Source of the DNA: Luteolibacter sp. LG18
GTDB lineage: Bacteria; Verrucomicrobiota; Verrucomicrobiia; Verrucomicrobiales; Akkermansiaceae
NCBI RefSeq assembly: GCF_036322585.1
Contig: NZ_AP024600.1
Coordinates: forward strand, 2,232,001-2,296,000
DNA length: 64,000 nt
Direction: 5' to 3'
Below, piece after piece: positions 9,501 through 16,414 of this stretch. How positions within the stretch are numbered: position 1 is the first letter of the stretch; every line of letters starts with the position of its first letter. The translations under genes and the position numbers were made by a program. The notes below the pieces were generated by a model. It had not been told where the DNA came from, made no database searches, and saw nothing but the letters and a program-made list of their open reading frames with translations.

Positions 9501-10297
9501 CCGATGGAAAGTACGTCCTTGGCGGTATATTTTCCAACTACGATGGGCACCCGGTCTCCAACTTGGTCCGAACCAATGCGAACGGAACGTGGGATTCCTC
9601 CTTCAGTGGTCCGACGTTCAACAGCACCCCGCAGGATGTGGTGGCTCAGGGCTCGGGGGGCATCGTAGTGGGTGGCTGGTTCACCTCGCCGGCCAACTAT
9701 CTGATTCGCCTGACGTCCACAGGAGCCACGGACTCCAGTTTCCTGTCGGGCACCGGTCCGGGAGGGTCGGTGTACTCGGTGGTGGAAGGGCCGGATGGCG
9801 CTTTGTTTGTCGGCGGCAACTTCTTCACCTACGATGGCGTGACCTCACGCCCGATCGTGAAGGTGGCGGGTGGCACCAGCCCGTATCAACTGTGGGCGAT
9901 CTCCAGCTTCACCGCCGCCCAGTTCACCGCGGGCCTGACCGATCCGGAGGACGATACGGATGGCGATGGCGTCCGGAATGGCACCGAGTTCGCGCTCGGC
10001 ACCAATCCGCGGGTGGGCGGCACCGTCGCGGCGGGAACCACCACGCTGGCCACCAGCGGGCCCAACCGCTACCTCCAACTGAGCCTAGATCGCAGCGCTT
10101 CGGTCGGCGGTCTTTGGGCGGTCGCGCAGTTCAGCAGTGACCTCGTGACCTGGGCCCCCGCGGCGCCGGTGCCGGGCAGCAATGCCACCTACGACGTGAT
10201 CGAGGACACCGGGGCGAAGTTCACGGTCCGCGACAAGACCGCCGTCTCCAGCTCGGCGAAGCGCTTCGGCCGGATCGTGTTCAAGATGCCGCAGTGA
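6575..10297 (+). CDS. Giant metzincin-like secreted protease with Calx-beta and delta-60 repeats
   Basis: A 1240-residue protein with an N-terminal membrane anchor or signal (residues 8-25). The peptidase part contains HEFGHNYGLFH at 425-435, an exact HExxHxxGxxH zinc motif, and a likely Met-turn in DTMGYE about 40 residues later. That places it among metzincin-type or M6-like metalloproteases. A Calx-beta domain (about 620-730) follows. At least five delta-60 repeats come next (about 750-1095; each has a core like QPDGKILVGGLFT and ends with LNSNGTLDTAF). A DxDxDG calcium site is at DPEDDTDGDGVRNGTEF near 1130, and the C-terminal beta domain is of the kind seen in many verrucomicrobial surface proteins. 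It probably works outside the cell or on its surface. A hairpin right after the stop can end transcription. Confidence 0.85.
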   Translation: MKVIRRGYPWVFLALLITAGGLVVFHRPDRSQKTPEIVAENATVERAIAAVSLQEWMQASEGGSPHDEALARGIELARQRRLELSALMKSDPSAALAQVLSYSQLQALPAAVRAECEKPWSATGSIDLRWESSPREADHAHCDHQNIAYVGNDHWRIRGPEFMEPQLPRTNAPMQGYLIGDELLLEASAVHPVAGAELTAAKELFPVGNPSVDPVAGVQADPAIAAVVGGKLHYFASTASLQTIEDRLAQATRDAEATKTTALNHGMAFLEASSGSSGGSTPVEATPYLGNAINVLFIRVDFSDFPGEPVSKSALESTLSIVNGYVNSYSYGQASVAYTVTPTYYRMPATGASYATAGNNDGLMSAAKTLATNAGYNLANYSVVAVYFPSLSGVANSQITYGGLASVGGGNHWINGANDASTITHEFGHNYGLFHANYWDPDHDFSGIADYNDPAGNSYEYGDLTDTMGYEANGANGYFNPFETRRLEWMPSNKVVEPTGTGTWRISRFDDPSALSNQTLALRVPMGGSRYYWVGLRKRYTTPTNFLNAAYVVAEGLYAGRSNLIDMTPNSSGSATNDRRDAGLIVGASYYDSSAGVKFETLASGGTAPNEWIDVKVTFDPRISIVDTTPEVDEKAGTALVTVRRSYGATAAASVGFATANGTATAGTDYYTASGTLTWAAGDNTDRVIRVPIRPDASNEGRETFTVQLSGATGATLDGAASTATVTIVDAGKQLLKFAPGFFNLKATTNAPLPDGKVLIGGLISPASGEYQDVHNFTRLNADGSVDTSFLTGSGFDAEVLKIVVQPDGKILVGGLFTTYNGVTANRLVRLNSNGTLDTAFMTAMGAGPSGGVNVRALAVESTGAILVGGDFSSFSGTSTEGLIRLTSTGAPDTATPLTLPFATSWNSAVYDLIAQDDGKIMVAGSFYIGPGAPYRPGVARLNANGSRDTTFDPGAGPYGATVTTLGTVTCIARQSDGKYVLGGIFSNYDGHPVSNLVRTNANGTWDSSFSGPTFNSTPQDVVAQGSGGIVVGGWFTSPANYLIRLTSTGATDSSFLSGTGPGGSVYSVVEGPDGALFVGGNFFTYDGVTSRPIVKVAGGTSPYQLWAISSFTAAQFTAGLTDPEDDTDGDGVRNGTEFALGTNPRVGGTVAAGTTTLATSGPNRYLQLSLDRSASVGGLWAVAQFSSDLVTWAPAAPVPGSNATYDVIEDTGAKFTVRDKTAVSSSAKRFGRIVFKMPQ

Positions 10298-10303
10298 AAG
10301 GAA

Positions 10304-10333
10304 AAGGCGCGGGACCCATCGGTGCCGCGCCTT
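10304..10333. terminator. Hairpin between convergent genes
   Basis: The 9-bp stem AAGGCGCGG / CCGCGCCTT (10304-10312 with 10325-10333) has a 12-nt loop. On the minus strand it is followed by TTTTCC, so it is a fair intrinsic terminator for the glycosyltransferase gene ending at 10340. It may also protect the mRNA end of the plus-strand protease gene. Confidence 0.6.
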
Positions 10334-10339
10334 GCTTGC

Positions 10340-11098
10340 TCACATCTTCCAGTGCTCCGCCACCCACGGGGCGGGCAGCACGCGGTGGTGGATGCGCTTG
10401 CCCTTGTGGCCCTTCGGCGCGTCCACCGGGTCGGGGTGGCCATGGAAGACCAGGAACTTCGCGCCCTTCGGCTTGCGCGGGGCGATGAAGAGGTTCAGCG
10501 GGAAGGTCGGGCGGCAATGGCGCTTGAACGAGGCCACCCATTCGTCCGGCCACCAGTATTTCTCTTTCATCGCATAGGTGAGGAAGGCCTGCTCGGTCTG
10601 GAACTTCGAGCGGTCGTCGGCGTCCTCGATCTCGCGGATGAAGGTCTGGTAAATGTAGTCGGACTTGCCGGCCTCGAAGCGGAAGATCGACGAGTTCCCG
10701 ATGTCCGGGCGGCCGCGGGTGATCTGCTTCCGGGCCTCGATCCAGTTGTGGATGATGCAGTTCTTCCCCGGCATGTAGTCGAAGAAGCAATCGATGTCCT
10801 CGAGGATCACCAGATCGAGATCGAGGAACATCGTCGGGCCTTCCAGGTTCGCGAAGCCGTCCTTGGTCATGACCAGCTTCATGAACACGTTCGGCCACTT
10901 CGCCTGCTTGATGCCCGGGTTCTCGGGAAACGGCACGGTCTCCACCTCCGGTAGCAGGTCGGTGGTGTCGTCGGTGATGCAGAGGAAACGGAACGGCCGC
11001 TTCAGGTGCCGCTGCAGCGAGCGGAACAGGATGTTCACGTAGGGCGCCGGGTAGCGGGTGCCCCATTTCATGCAGACGATATTGACGGGAGACGACAC
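10340..11098 (-). CDS. Nucleotide-sugar glycosyltransferase-like protein
   Basis: A 252-residue protein with a GT-A-like layout: an N-terminal strand NIVCMKWGTRYPAPYVNIL, then RPFRFLCITDD, then the metal-site motif FLDLDLVILEDID (Asp-x-Asp). EIEDADDRSKFQTEQAFLTY follows and the end HGHPDPVDAP is characteristic of this uncharacterised group. It probably transfers a sugar to an LPS core or other envelope glycan, since it follows a GT4, an ELM1 and an acyltransferase gene on the same strand (46 bp gap to the GT4). The GTG start at 11098 is preferred because it keeps the first beta strand; an ATG at 11071 would cut it off. Sugar donor and acceptor cannot be told. Confidence 0.75.
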   Translation of the reverse strand: MSSPVNIVCMKWGTRYPAPYVNILFRSLQRHLKRPFRFLCITDDTTDLLPEVETVPFPENPGIKQAKWPNVFMKLVMTKDGFANLEGPTMFLDLDLVILEDIDCFFDYMPGKNCIIHNWIEARKQITRGRPDIGNSSIFRFEAGKSDYIYQTFIREIEDADDRSKFQTEQAFLTYAMKEKYWWPDEWVASFKRHCRPTFPLNLFIAPRKPKGAKFLVFHGHPDPVDAPKGHKGKRIHHRVLPAPWVAEHWKM

Positions 11099-11144
11099 GG
11101 GAAAATGGACGGTTGGTGAGCGGGAGGGCCGGAGGCGGGCGGGG

Positions 11145-12251
11145 TCAGACCCGCGGGGTGGCGAGGAGTTCCTGATACACGCCGACGGTTTGGTCCAGCA
11201 TGCGTTGCAGGGTGAAGGGATGGGAAGACGGAACCGCGGGCCGCCGGTCGAGGAATCCACGGACGATTTCCACGGCCCTGGTGGTGTCCCGCGGCGGAAT
11301 CCGCCCTTCCGGGAAAAGCTCTTCCAATTGCTCGCCCACACCGCCGTGGTCGTAGCCCGCCACCGGCACGCCCAGCGACAGGGCCTCCAAGGTGGTGCGG
11401 CCGAAGGATTCCGGTTGGCGGGTGAGGGAAACCACCACGTCCGAGATCGCGAGGATGTTTTTCAGGTCAGAGCGGTTGCCGGTGAAGGTCACCTGGCGGC
11501 GGAGTCCGGAAGCATCGGCCAGCGCCTTGATTTCCGCGAGGTAGGCCTGTTTTTTGGGATGCGCGCCCCCGGCGATCACGCCGTGGACATGGGGATCATT
11601 GAGCGTGGCCAGGATTTTGAGGAAATCCTCGTGCCCTTTCAACCGGGTGATCCGTCCCGGCAGGGTCACCAGTTTCTTGCCCTTGGTATCGGGGAAATCC
11701 GTCTCGAATTTCTTCCGCCACTCCTCGGGAGGCTGCCAGCCGTGGGGGTAGTCCATCGGGTCGACGCCGCGGTGGATCACCCGCAGCTTGTCGGGTCTGG
11801 CCCGCGGGTAGTGGGAAATCACGAACTGCCGGATGCTGTCCGAGACGCAGATCACGCGCTCGCCGCAGGTCATGATCTCCGACCAGCGGTTCACCGAATT
11901 GAAGCCATGCACGGTGGTCACCAGCCGGGGCCGGGTCCGTGGGTCCATCTTCCGCCACGCGAGGTAGGCCACCCAGGCGGGCACCCGCGATCGCAGGTGG
12001 AGGATGTCCGGTTGTTCCTCTTCCAGCCATTTGCGGAGCTTCGGAACCAGCATCAGGGTGCACAGGCGCTTCCGGCCGATCGGCCAGGAAAGGTGCCGGG
12101 AGCCTTCGTATTCGAGGCTGTTCACCATCCGGCCACCGCCGGAAATCACCGTGGACTCGTGACCCGCGGTTACGAGGTGGCGTGCCAGTTCCAGCGTGCC
12201 GCGTTCGACGCCGCCACTGTCCAGCTCGGGTAGCAATTGGACGACCTTCAT
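11145..12251 (-). CDS. Glycosyltransferase family 4 protein
   Basis: A 368-residue GT-B glycosyltransferase. The N-terminal half starts MKVVQLLPELDSGGVERGT, the acceptor-side motif of this family, followed by DILHLRSRVPAW and TTVHGFNSVNRWSEIM. The C-terminal half has the donor-site signature ESFGRTTLEALSLGVPVAGYD. In sequence it resembles the LPS glycosyltransferases that sit beside ELM1-type genes. The ATG at 12251 overlaps the TGA of the upstream ELM1 gene by four bases (ATGA), so the two are translationally coupled; a longer upstream frame is unlikely to be used. The likely role is adding a sugar to the lipid A-core on the cytoplasmic face of the inner membrane. Confidence 0.88.
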   Translation of the reverse strand: MKVVQLLPELDSGGVERGTLELARHLVTAGHESTVISGGGRMVNSLEYEGSRHLSWPIGRKRLCTLMLVPKLRKWLEEEQPDILHLRSRVPAWVAYLAWRKMDPRTRPRLVTTVHGFNSVNRWSEIMTCGERVICVSDSIRQFVISHYPRARPDKLRVIHRGVDPMDYPHGWQPPEEWRKKFETDFPDTKGKKLVTLPGRITRLKGHEDFLKILATLNDPHVHGVIAGGAHPKKQAYLAEIKALADASGLRRQVTFTGNRSDLKNILAISDVVVSLTRQPESFGRTTLEALSLGVPVAGYDHGGVGEQLEELFPEGRIPPRDTTRAVEIVRGFLDRRPAVPSSHPFTLQRMLDQTVGVYQELLATPRV

Positions 12252-13165
12252 CTCGCCTGCGGGTACCATCGTTCCAAGATCAGTCCGGCGCAACGGTCTG
12301 CTTCACGCAGGACCTGGCCGGGCGGGGGAAGCACGCCGTCGTGCTTCCACGTGTCATAAGGGGTGGCGAATCCGTCCGCGACCAAGCGGTCGATGCCGCG
12401 GGCCACGCGGCCGGTTTTCTGGCGCGGCACCGGCAGCAGCCCGACCCGGGCCCCGCTGGTGAGGGATTCGTAGATCATCGAAATGCTGTCCTCGGTGACC
12501 CACGCCTCCGCCGCTGCCGCCAGCCGGTCTGGCAACCAGCCACGGTCGGTTTCCTCATGCGGAAACAGCTCGATGCGGGGAAAGCGCGAGCGGATCTTGG
12601 CGCGCACTCCCTCCGGCGTCCGGCGGGAGTCGGTGAGCGTCCAAGTGGCTTCCGGCGCGCTCGCCACGATGTCCGCCAGCGCGCGAAGCGTGCCCTCCGT
12701 GTCCCAGCCATGGGTCGAGGACGGGCCGCCGATCAGGATCATCCGGCCGGACTTCGGCGTGCCATCGGCCACGTGGACCCGGTTGAGCGCGCCGACGGTC
12801 GGGACGATGTTGCCGCCCGGCACACCGCGGAGGTCGTGCCGAGGCACTAGGCAGAGGTCGAAGAGGCCGGCGGGCAGGCTCGGTTTCATCAGCACCACGC
12901 AGGGGGTGCCGGTGCGGCGGGCCAGCCCGATCATCGGCACGTGGGTGGCATGGCCCGCGCCCACGATCAGGGACGGGGCCGGAAACTCCCGGCTCTGCCG
13001 GAATGTGCTCCGCAGCCGGGCGATCAGGCGCTCGCCGCCGGACAGGTCGATGCGGTGGACCGCGACCGGAATCCGCCGGCCGATCGCCTCGGCCAGCCCG
13101 AGCGATTGGTTCTCATGGCCCGGCTTTCCATCGCCGAGCTGCCAGATGACGAAAGGGGAATTCAC
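12248..13165 (-). CDS. ELM1/GtrOC1-like family protein
   Basis: A 305-residue member of the mitochondrial-fission ELM1 family (PF06258), a GT-B-like fold. Diagnostic pieces are IWQLGDGKPGHENQSLGL at the start, LIVGAGHATH, LIGGPSSTHGWD and WVTEDSISMIYESLTSGARV near the end. The bacterial members are found with LPS core genes and are presumed glycosyltransferases. The GTG start at 13165 overlaps the stop of the upstream acyltransferase gene (GTGA) and its own stop overlaps the next start by four bases, so it is the middle of a tightly coupled operon. Function in bacteria is inferred from context only. Confidence 0.87.
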   Translation of the reverse strand: MNSPFVIWQLGDGKPGHENQSLGLAEAIGRRIPVAVHRIDLSGGERLIARLRSTFRQSREFPAPSLIVGAGHATHVPMIGLARRTGTPCVVLMKPSLPAGLFDLCLVPRHDLRGVPGGNIVPTVGALNRVHVADGTPKSGRMILIGGPSSTHGWDTEGTLRALADIVASAPEATWTLTDSRRTPEGVRAKIRSRFPRIELFPHEETDRGWLPDRLAAAAEAWVTEDSISMIYESLTSGARVGLLPVPRQKTGRVARGIDRLVADGFATPYDTWKHDGVLPPPGQVLREADRCAGLILERWYPQAR

Positions 13166-14523
13166 GAAGCTCCCGAGGATGGCGTGGCCACCAGGGCGTC
13201 CGCAAGTTCTCTCCATCCCGCCTCACCGGTGGGGCGGGGGAAGGAGCGGGTGAAGGGCTTCCCGTTCGGTCCGCAGCCGATCACCGAGCGCAGGCCGAAA
13301 CGCCGCGCCGCCTTGGCCAGCGCGCGGTTGCCATCGAGCAACAGCGCGAAATCCAGCGGAGCCGGGTGGTTGCCATCGCTACGCTCCAGCACGCCGGGAT
13401 AGTGCTCGGGCGGGGCGTCGGAGGCCCACCACACCCGCTGGATGCGGTCGTCTTCCGGCAGCGGCGGCAGGTTGCCATCGTCCAGCACGTCGATTCGCGC
13501 GTCCGGCCGGACCTCGAGGATGCGGGTCAGCGCGGCTATCGCCTCCGGGGCGTCGGCGGGTAGGGTGGCGAGCAGGCGCGTCGGCACCGTCGCCGCCTGC
13601 GCGGGCTCGGTCGGCGAGGCCTTGGTGTAAAAACTCAGCGGCCGGGTGCGGTCCACCCGCCAGCGGTCGTGGAACCAGAACACGTCGGTGATCTGGTCGC
13701 GCATCGCCGTTTCCAAATGCTGCATCAGCTCCGCCGTGCCGACCTGCTCCGGTACCGGGCGCAGGGTCATCGTCCACGTGCCGTCATCGGCGCTGACGAT
13801 CGAAAGGGTCACGATCCGGCTCCTTGCACGACGTGCGAGCAGGCTCGGCAGCGGGGTGCAGGACGAAAGCCGCCCGAAAAACGGGCACAGCTCGCCGTGG
13901 CCACCGGCGCGCTGGTCGCTCATCACGGTGACCAGGCCGCCCTCGCGGACGACCTTGGCCGGGCCCATGAAACCATCGTGCTTGCTGAACACCGCGGCTC
14001 CCTGGTTGGTGCGGCGCTCGACCGTGAGGGCATCGAGCAGTGGATTTTCCAGCGGGCGGTAGATCGGCCCCCCCGAGCGGTAGCGGCCGAGGTGAGAGTG
14101 GGCCTGCGCCAGCATCTCCCAGTTCCCCATGTGGGCCCAGGACAGCACCGTGCCGAGACCGGCGGAGGCGCGGTCCGCCAGATGGTGGACGCCCCGCACC
14201 CGCAGATAGGGGAACAGTTCCTCCGGCGTCATCATCGCGGAGCGCAGGCTGCCGAGCAGGTTCCGGCCGGCCCGGCGGAAGGTGTCCCGCACCATTCGTT
14301 CGCGCTCCGCTTCCGCGGGACGGTCGGCGGCCGTGGCGATCCGGAGATTCCGGGTCACGAGCTGGCGGTGCTTCCGCGAAACCAGCCGCACGCCGGTGGC
14401 CAGCACCTCGCCGAGGATGGTCACCACATCCAGCGGGATCTGGCCGAGCAGCCCCTCCATGCGCAGATACAGCGCGTACTCCACCCGGTGGGCGAGGCTG
14501 GGGCGCTTGGCAGATTCGGTCAT
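13162..14523 (-). CDS. LpxL-type lipid A acyltransferase fused to a GT9-like C-terminal domain
   Basis: A 453-residue protein. The N-terminal 300 residues are a lysophospholipid/lipid A late acyltransferase (LpxL/HtrB family). The catalytic H-x4-E is HMGNWE at 131-136, followed by the second block GGPIYRPLENPLLD, then VTVMSDQRAGGHGE, then DVFWFHDRWR. This part should move an acyl chain from acyl-ACP to the lipid A precursor at the inner membrane. The remaining 140 residues (LLATLPADAPEAIAALTRIL, then RIDVLDDGNLPPLP) resemble the N-terminal half of heptosyltransferase-type GT9 proteins; the donor-site half is missing. It is the first gene of the four-gene envelope operon. Start 14523 is chosen because the upstream frame has no family sequence. 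Confidence 0.85.
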   Translation of the reverse strand: MTESAKRPSLAHRVEYALYLRMEGLLGQIPLDVVTILGEVLATGVRLVSRKHRQLVTRNLRIATAADRPAEAERERMVRDTFRRAGRNLLGSLRSAMMTPEELFPYLRVRGVHHLADRASAGLGTVLSWAHMGNWEMLAQAHSHLGRYRSGGPIYRPLENPLLDALTVERRTNQGAAVFSKHDGFMGPAKVVREGGLVTVMSDQRAGGHGELCPFFGRLSSCTPLPSLLARRARSRIVTLSIVSADDGTWTMTLRPVPEQVGTAELMQHLETAMRDQITDVFWFHDRWRVDRTRPLSFYTKASPTEPAQAATVPTRLLATLPADAPEAIAALTRILEVRPDARIDVLDDGNLPPLPEDDRIQRVWWASDAPPEHYPGVLERSDGNHPAPLDFALLLDGNRALAKAARRFGLRSVIGCGPNGKPFTRSFPRPTGEAGWRELADALVATPSSGAS

Positions 14524-14666
14524 GGGCCCGCGATCCTGCCGTCCGATCCCCACCCGGGCAAGCCCGTGATGCACCGGTCCCGGGAGCGGGTCCGAGCGGG
14601 ATTTTCTTTCCCCGCCCCGCTCCCATCGGGTAGGAACCCGGCGCGGACTACCGGTCCGCACCGCAA

Positions 14667-14738
14667 GCTCCCATAGTTCAACGGATAGAACGAGGGTTTC
14701 CTAAACTCTAAATCTGGGTTCGATTCCCGGTGGGAGCA
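14667..14738 (+). tRNA. tRNA-Arg (anticodon CCT)
   Basis: A full cloverleaf can be drawn: acceptor stem GCTCCCA/TGGGAGC, D-arm GTTC-loop-GAAC, anticodon stem AGGGT/ACTCT with loop TTCCTAA (anticodon CCT), four-base variable loop, T-arm CTGGG-TTCGATT-CCCGG and discriminator A at 14738. CCA is not encoded. It decodes AGG. It sits directly in front of the A+T-rich RES-domain gene, so it is a possible integration target. Confidence 0.95.
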
Positions 14739-14800
14739 TGTTAATAAAAAGCAATGAGTTGCGTGCTTTGGCCAGAATGCTTTCATCAAGCCAAGAGGCC

Positions 14801-16249
14801 ATGAAACGAAACCATCGGGTCGACGGCGACCAGCATCTCTGCTGGATGTGCGTATCGGACAAATTCCTGAAGCAACGTATCAAACAAACCGGCCGGAGGT
14901 TTAGGTGCAGCTTTTGCGAACGACCTTCAGCCAAAACGGTTCCTCTGTCCCTGTTGGCGAACTGGATCGAGAAGGTTTTTGAAGATCACTTCGAGCGAAC
15001 CTCCCCTGATCCATCAGACGATGATTATTGGCATCTTCGAAACTCAGAATGCGGTTCGTGCTGGTATCGTGACGGAGAGCCGCTCCCTGATTTGATCTGC
15101 GAAATCACCGGAGTTAACGCACTGGTTTCCGATGCACTGGTGGAAATTCTCTCCGATCGCCATTTTAGGCACGACTTGGCAGAAATGGGTGAAGAGTGTG
15201 ATTTCGCGAAGGATTCAAGCTACAGTGAACGCGGGATAAGCCAGTATGGCCATCATCAAGAAGCGTGGCATAATTTCGAGCAAAGCCTGCATCGAGACAG
15301 CCGATTCTTCAATCGGTATGCCTGCGAAGTTCTCGACGAAATTTTTCAAGGAGTTGAAGATCTTGGTACTTACAAGGGTGAATGTCCCGTGCGAGACATT
15401 GGTCCCGGAACTGATATCGAGAATCTCTTCCGGGCTCGCGTTTTTCAATCGGCAGAAACTTTGGAAAGGGCATTGAAACGTCCTGATTTGGAAATAGCTC
15501 CGCCTCCAAATGAAAGAGCTGCTGCAGGACGCATGAATCCACATGGCGTATCCGTTTTTTACGGGGCTAGCACGCCGGCCACTGCACTTGCGGAAGTGCG
15601 TCCGCCGGTCGGCGCAGATGTCGTGATCGGCGAGTTTGAACTGCGGCGGAGCGTAAGGATTCTCGACCTCAGAAAGCTCCAAGAAGTAGTGGTGGAAAAC
15701 AGCTATTTCGACGAAAATTGTCGAACCTTAATCGAGCGAGCCGCATTCCTCAGGGAATTGAGTTGTCGAATCGTTCAGCCTGCCATGCCCGAACGCGCGG
15801 ATAGGGATTACCTTGTAACTCAAGTAATTGCTGACTACCTCGCGTCCCAACGTAATTTAGATGGCATCCTTTTTCCCTCAGTGCAAACAAGCGAGGGGTT
15901 CAATGTGGTTCTCTTCCCAAGGGCATCTCGGACGGAGCGGTTCGCACTTCCTGAGGGTGCTGACATTTCTGTCGGGCCTGCTGGGTATGACGACGACAGG
16001 CCATCCCGAGATTTTTCTGTGCATGTTTCCCTTCCTCCCACGGAAGAGGGGCAATGCGATTTGGGTGATGAGTCGATCGCTCCCTTTGCGTTTCCGAATG
16101 TTGATAATGACAGCAGGCAAACGACGTTGCGCCTCCGTCCCAGTAGCATTGTGGTCCATCGGGTCCGGGAGGTTCGGTTCGAAACGATTGCTGCGACCGT
16201 GATGAGAACAGAATTACCTCGAGGTCCTGACCTTTCTTGGATGCTATAG
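14801..16249 (+). CDS. RES-domain protein with zinc-ribbon/HEPN-RES N-terminus (likely horizontally acquired)
   Basis: A 482-residue protein. Residues 1-45 carry a CxxC...CxxC zinc ribbon (LCWMCVSDKF, FRCSFCE), as in HEPN/RES N-terminal-domain proteins. The C-terminal half (about 205-370) is a RES domain with the three family residues: Arg in LFRARVF (near 210), Glu in ALAEVRPP (near 264) and Ser in SEGFNVVLFP (near 363). RES proteins of toxin-antitoxin pairs degrade NAD+, and this one may do the same. No Xre-type antitoxin gene is next to it. Its DNA is visibly richer in A+T than both neighbours. An ATG at 14738 would start inside the tRNA; 14777 is another option. I prefer 14801, close to the zinc ribbon with AAGAGG just upstream. 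Confidence 0.8.
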   Translation: MKRNHRVDGDQHLCWMCVSDKFLKQRIKQTGRRFRCSFCERPSAKTVPLSLLANWIEKVFEDHFERTSPDPSDDDYWHLRNSECGSCWYRDGEPLPDLICEITGVNALVSDALVEILSDRHFRHDLAEMGEECDFAKDSSYSERGISQYGHHQEAWHNFEQSLHRDSRFFNRYACEVLDEIFQGVEDLGTYKGECPVRDIGPGTDIENLFRARVFQSAETLERALKRPDLEIAPPPNERAAAGRMNPHGVSVFYGASTPATALAEVRPPVGADVVIGEFELRRSVRILDLRKLQEVVVENSYFDENCRTLIERAAFLRELSCRIVQPAMPERADRDYLVTQVIADYLASQRNLDGILFPSVQTSEGFNVVLFPRASRTERFALPEGADISVGPAGYDDDRPSRDFSVHVSLPPTEEGQCDLGDESIAPFAFPNVDNDSRQTTLRLRPSSIVVHRVREVRFETIAATVMRTELPRGPDLSWML

Positions 16250-16369
16250 GGAAGGATTGCCCCTTTACGGAAAAAGGTCTCCCAAAGGGCCTGCTTTGGT
16301 TTGTGGGTTTTTCAAACCTTGGACACCGCTGCCTGAAAGGATGATATCGAAATAAGCGGCGAGATAGAA

Positions 16370-16396
16370 GGAAACGAAAGATGTGTATTCGTTTCC
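16370..16396. terminator. Hairpin between RES gene and the next convergent gene
   Basis: GGAAACGAA (16370-16378) pairs with TTCGTTTCC (16388-16396) around a 9-nt loop. On the minus strand it is followed by the U-rich TTCTATCT, which would suit termination of the gene ending at 16415. Confidence 0.45.
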
Positions 16397-16414
16397 TCCC
16401 CCGCCATGCGGAAC

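Noticed and set aside
6548-9550. A 1000-codon open frame on the minus strand opposite the metalloprotease gene
   Set aside because: The plus strand has a clear signal, zinc motif and repeats. The opposite frame is His/Arg/Gly-rich low-complexity sequence with no family motif, as is usual for the complement of G+C-rich genes.
16250-16414. A possible attR copy of the tRNA-Arg 3' end downstream of the RES gene
   Set aside because: I looked for TTCGATTCCCGGTGGGAGCA or part of it and saw none, so an intact integrated element cannot be claimed.
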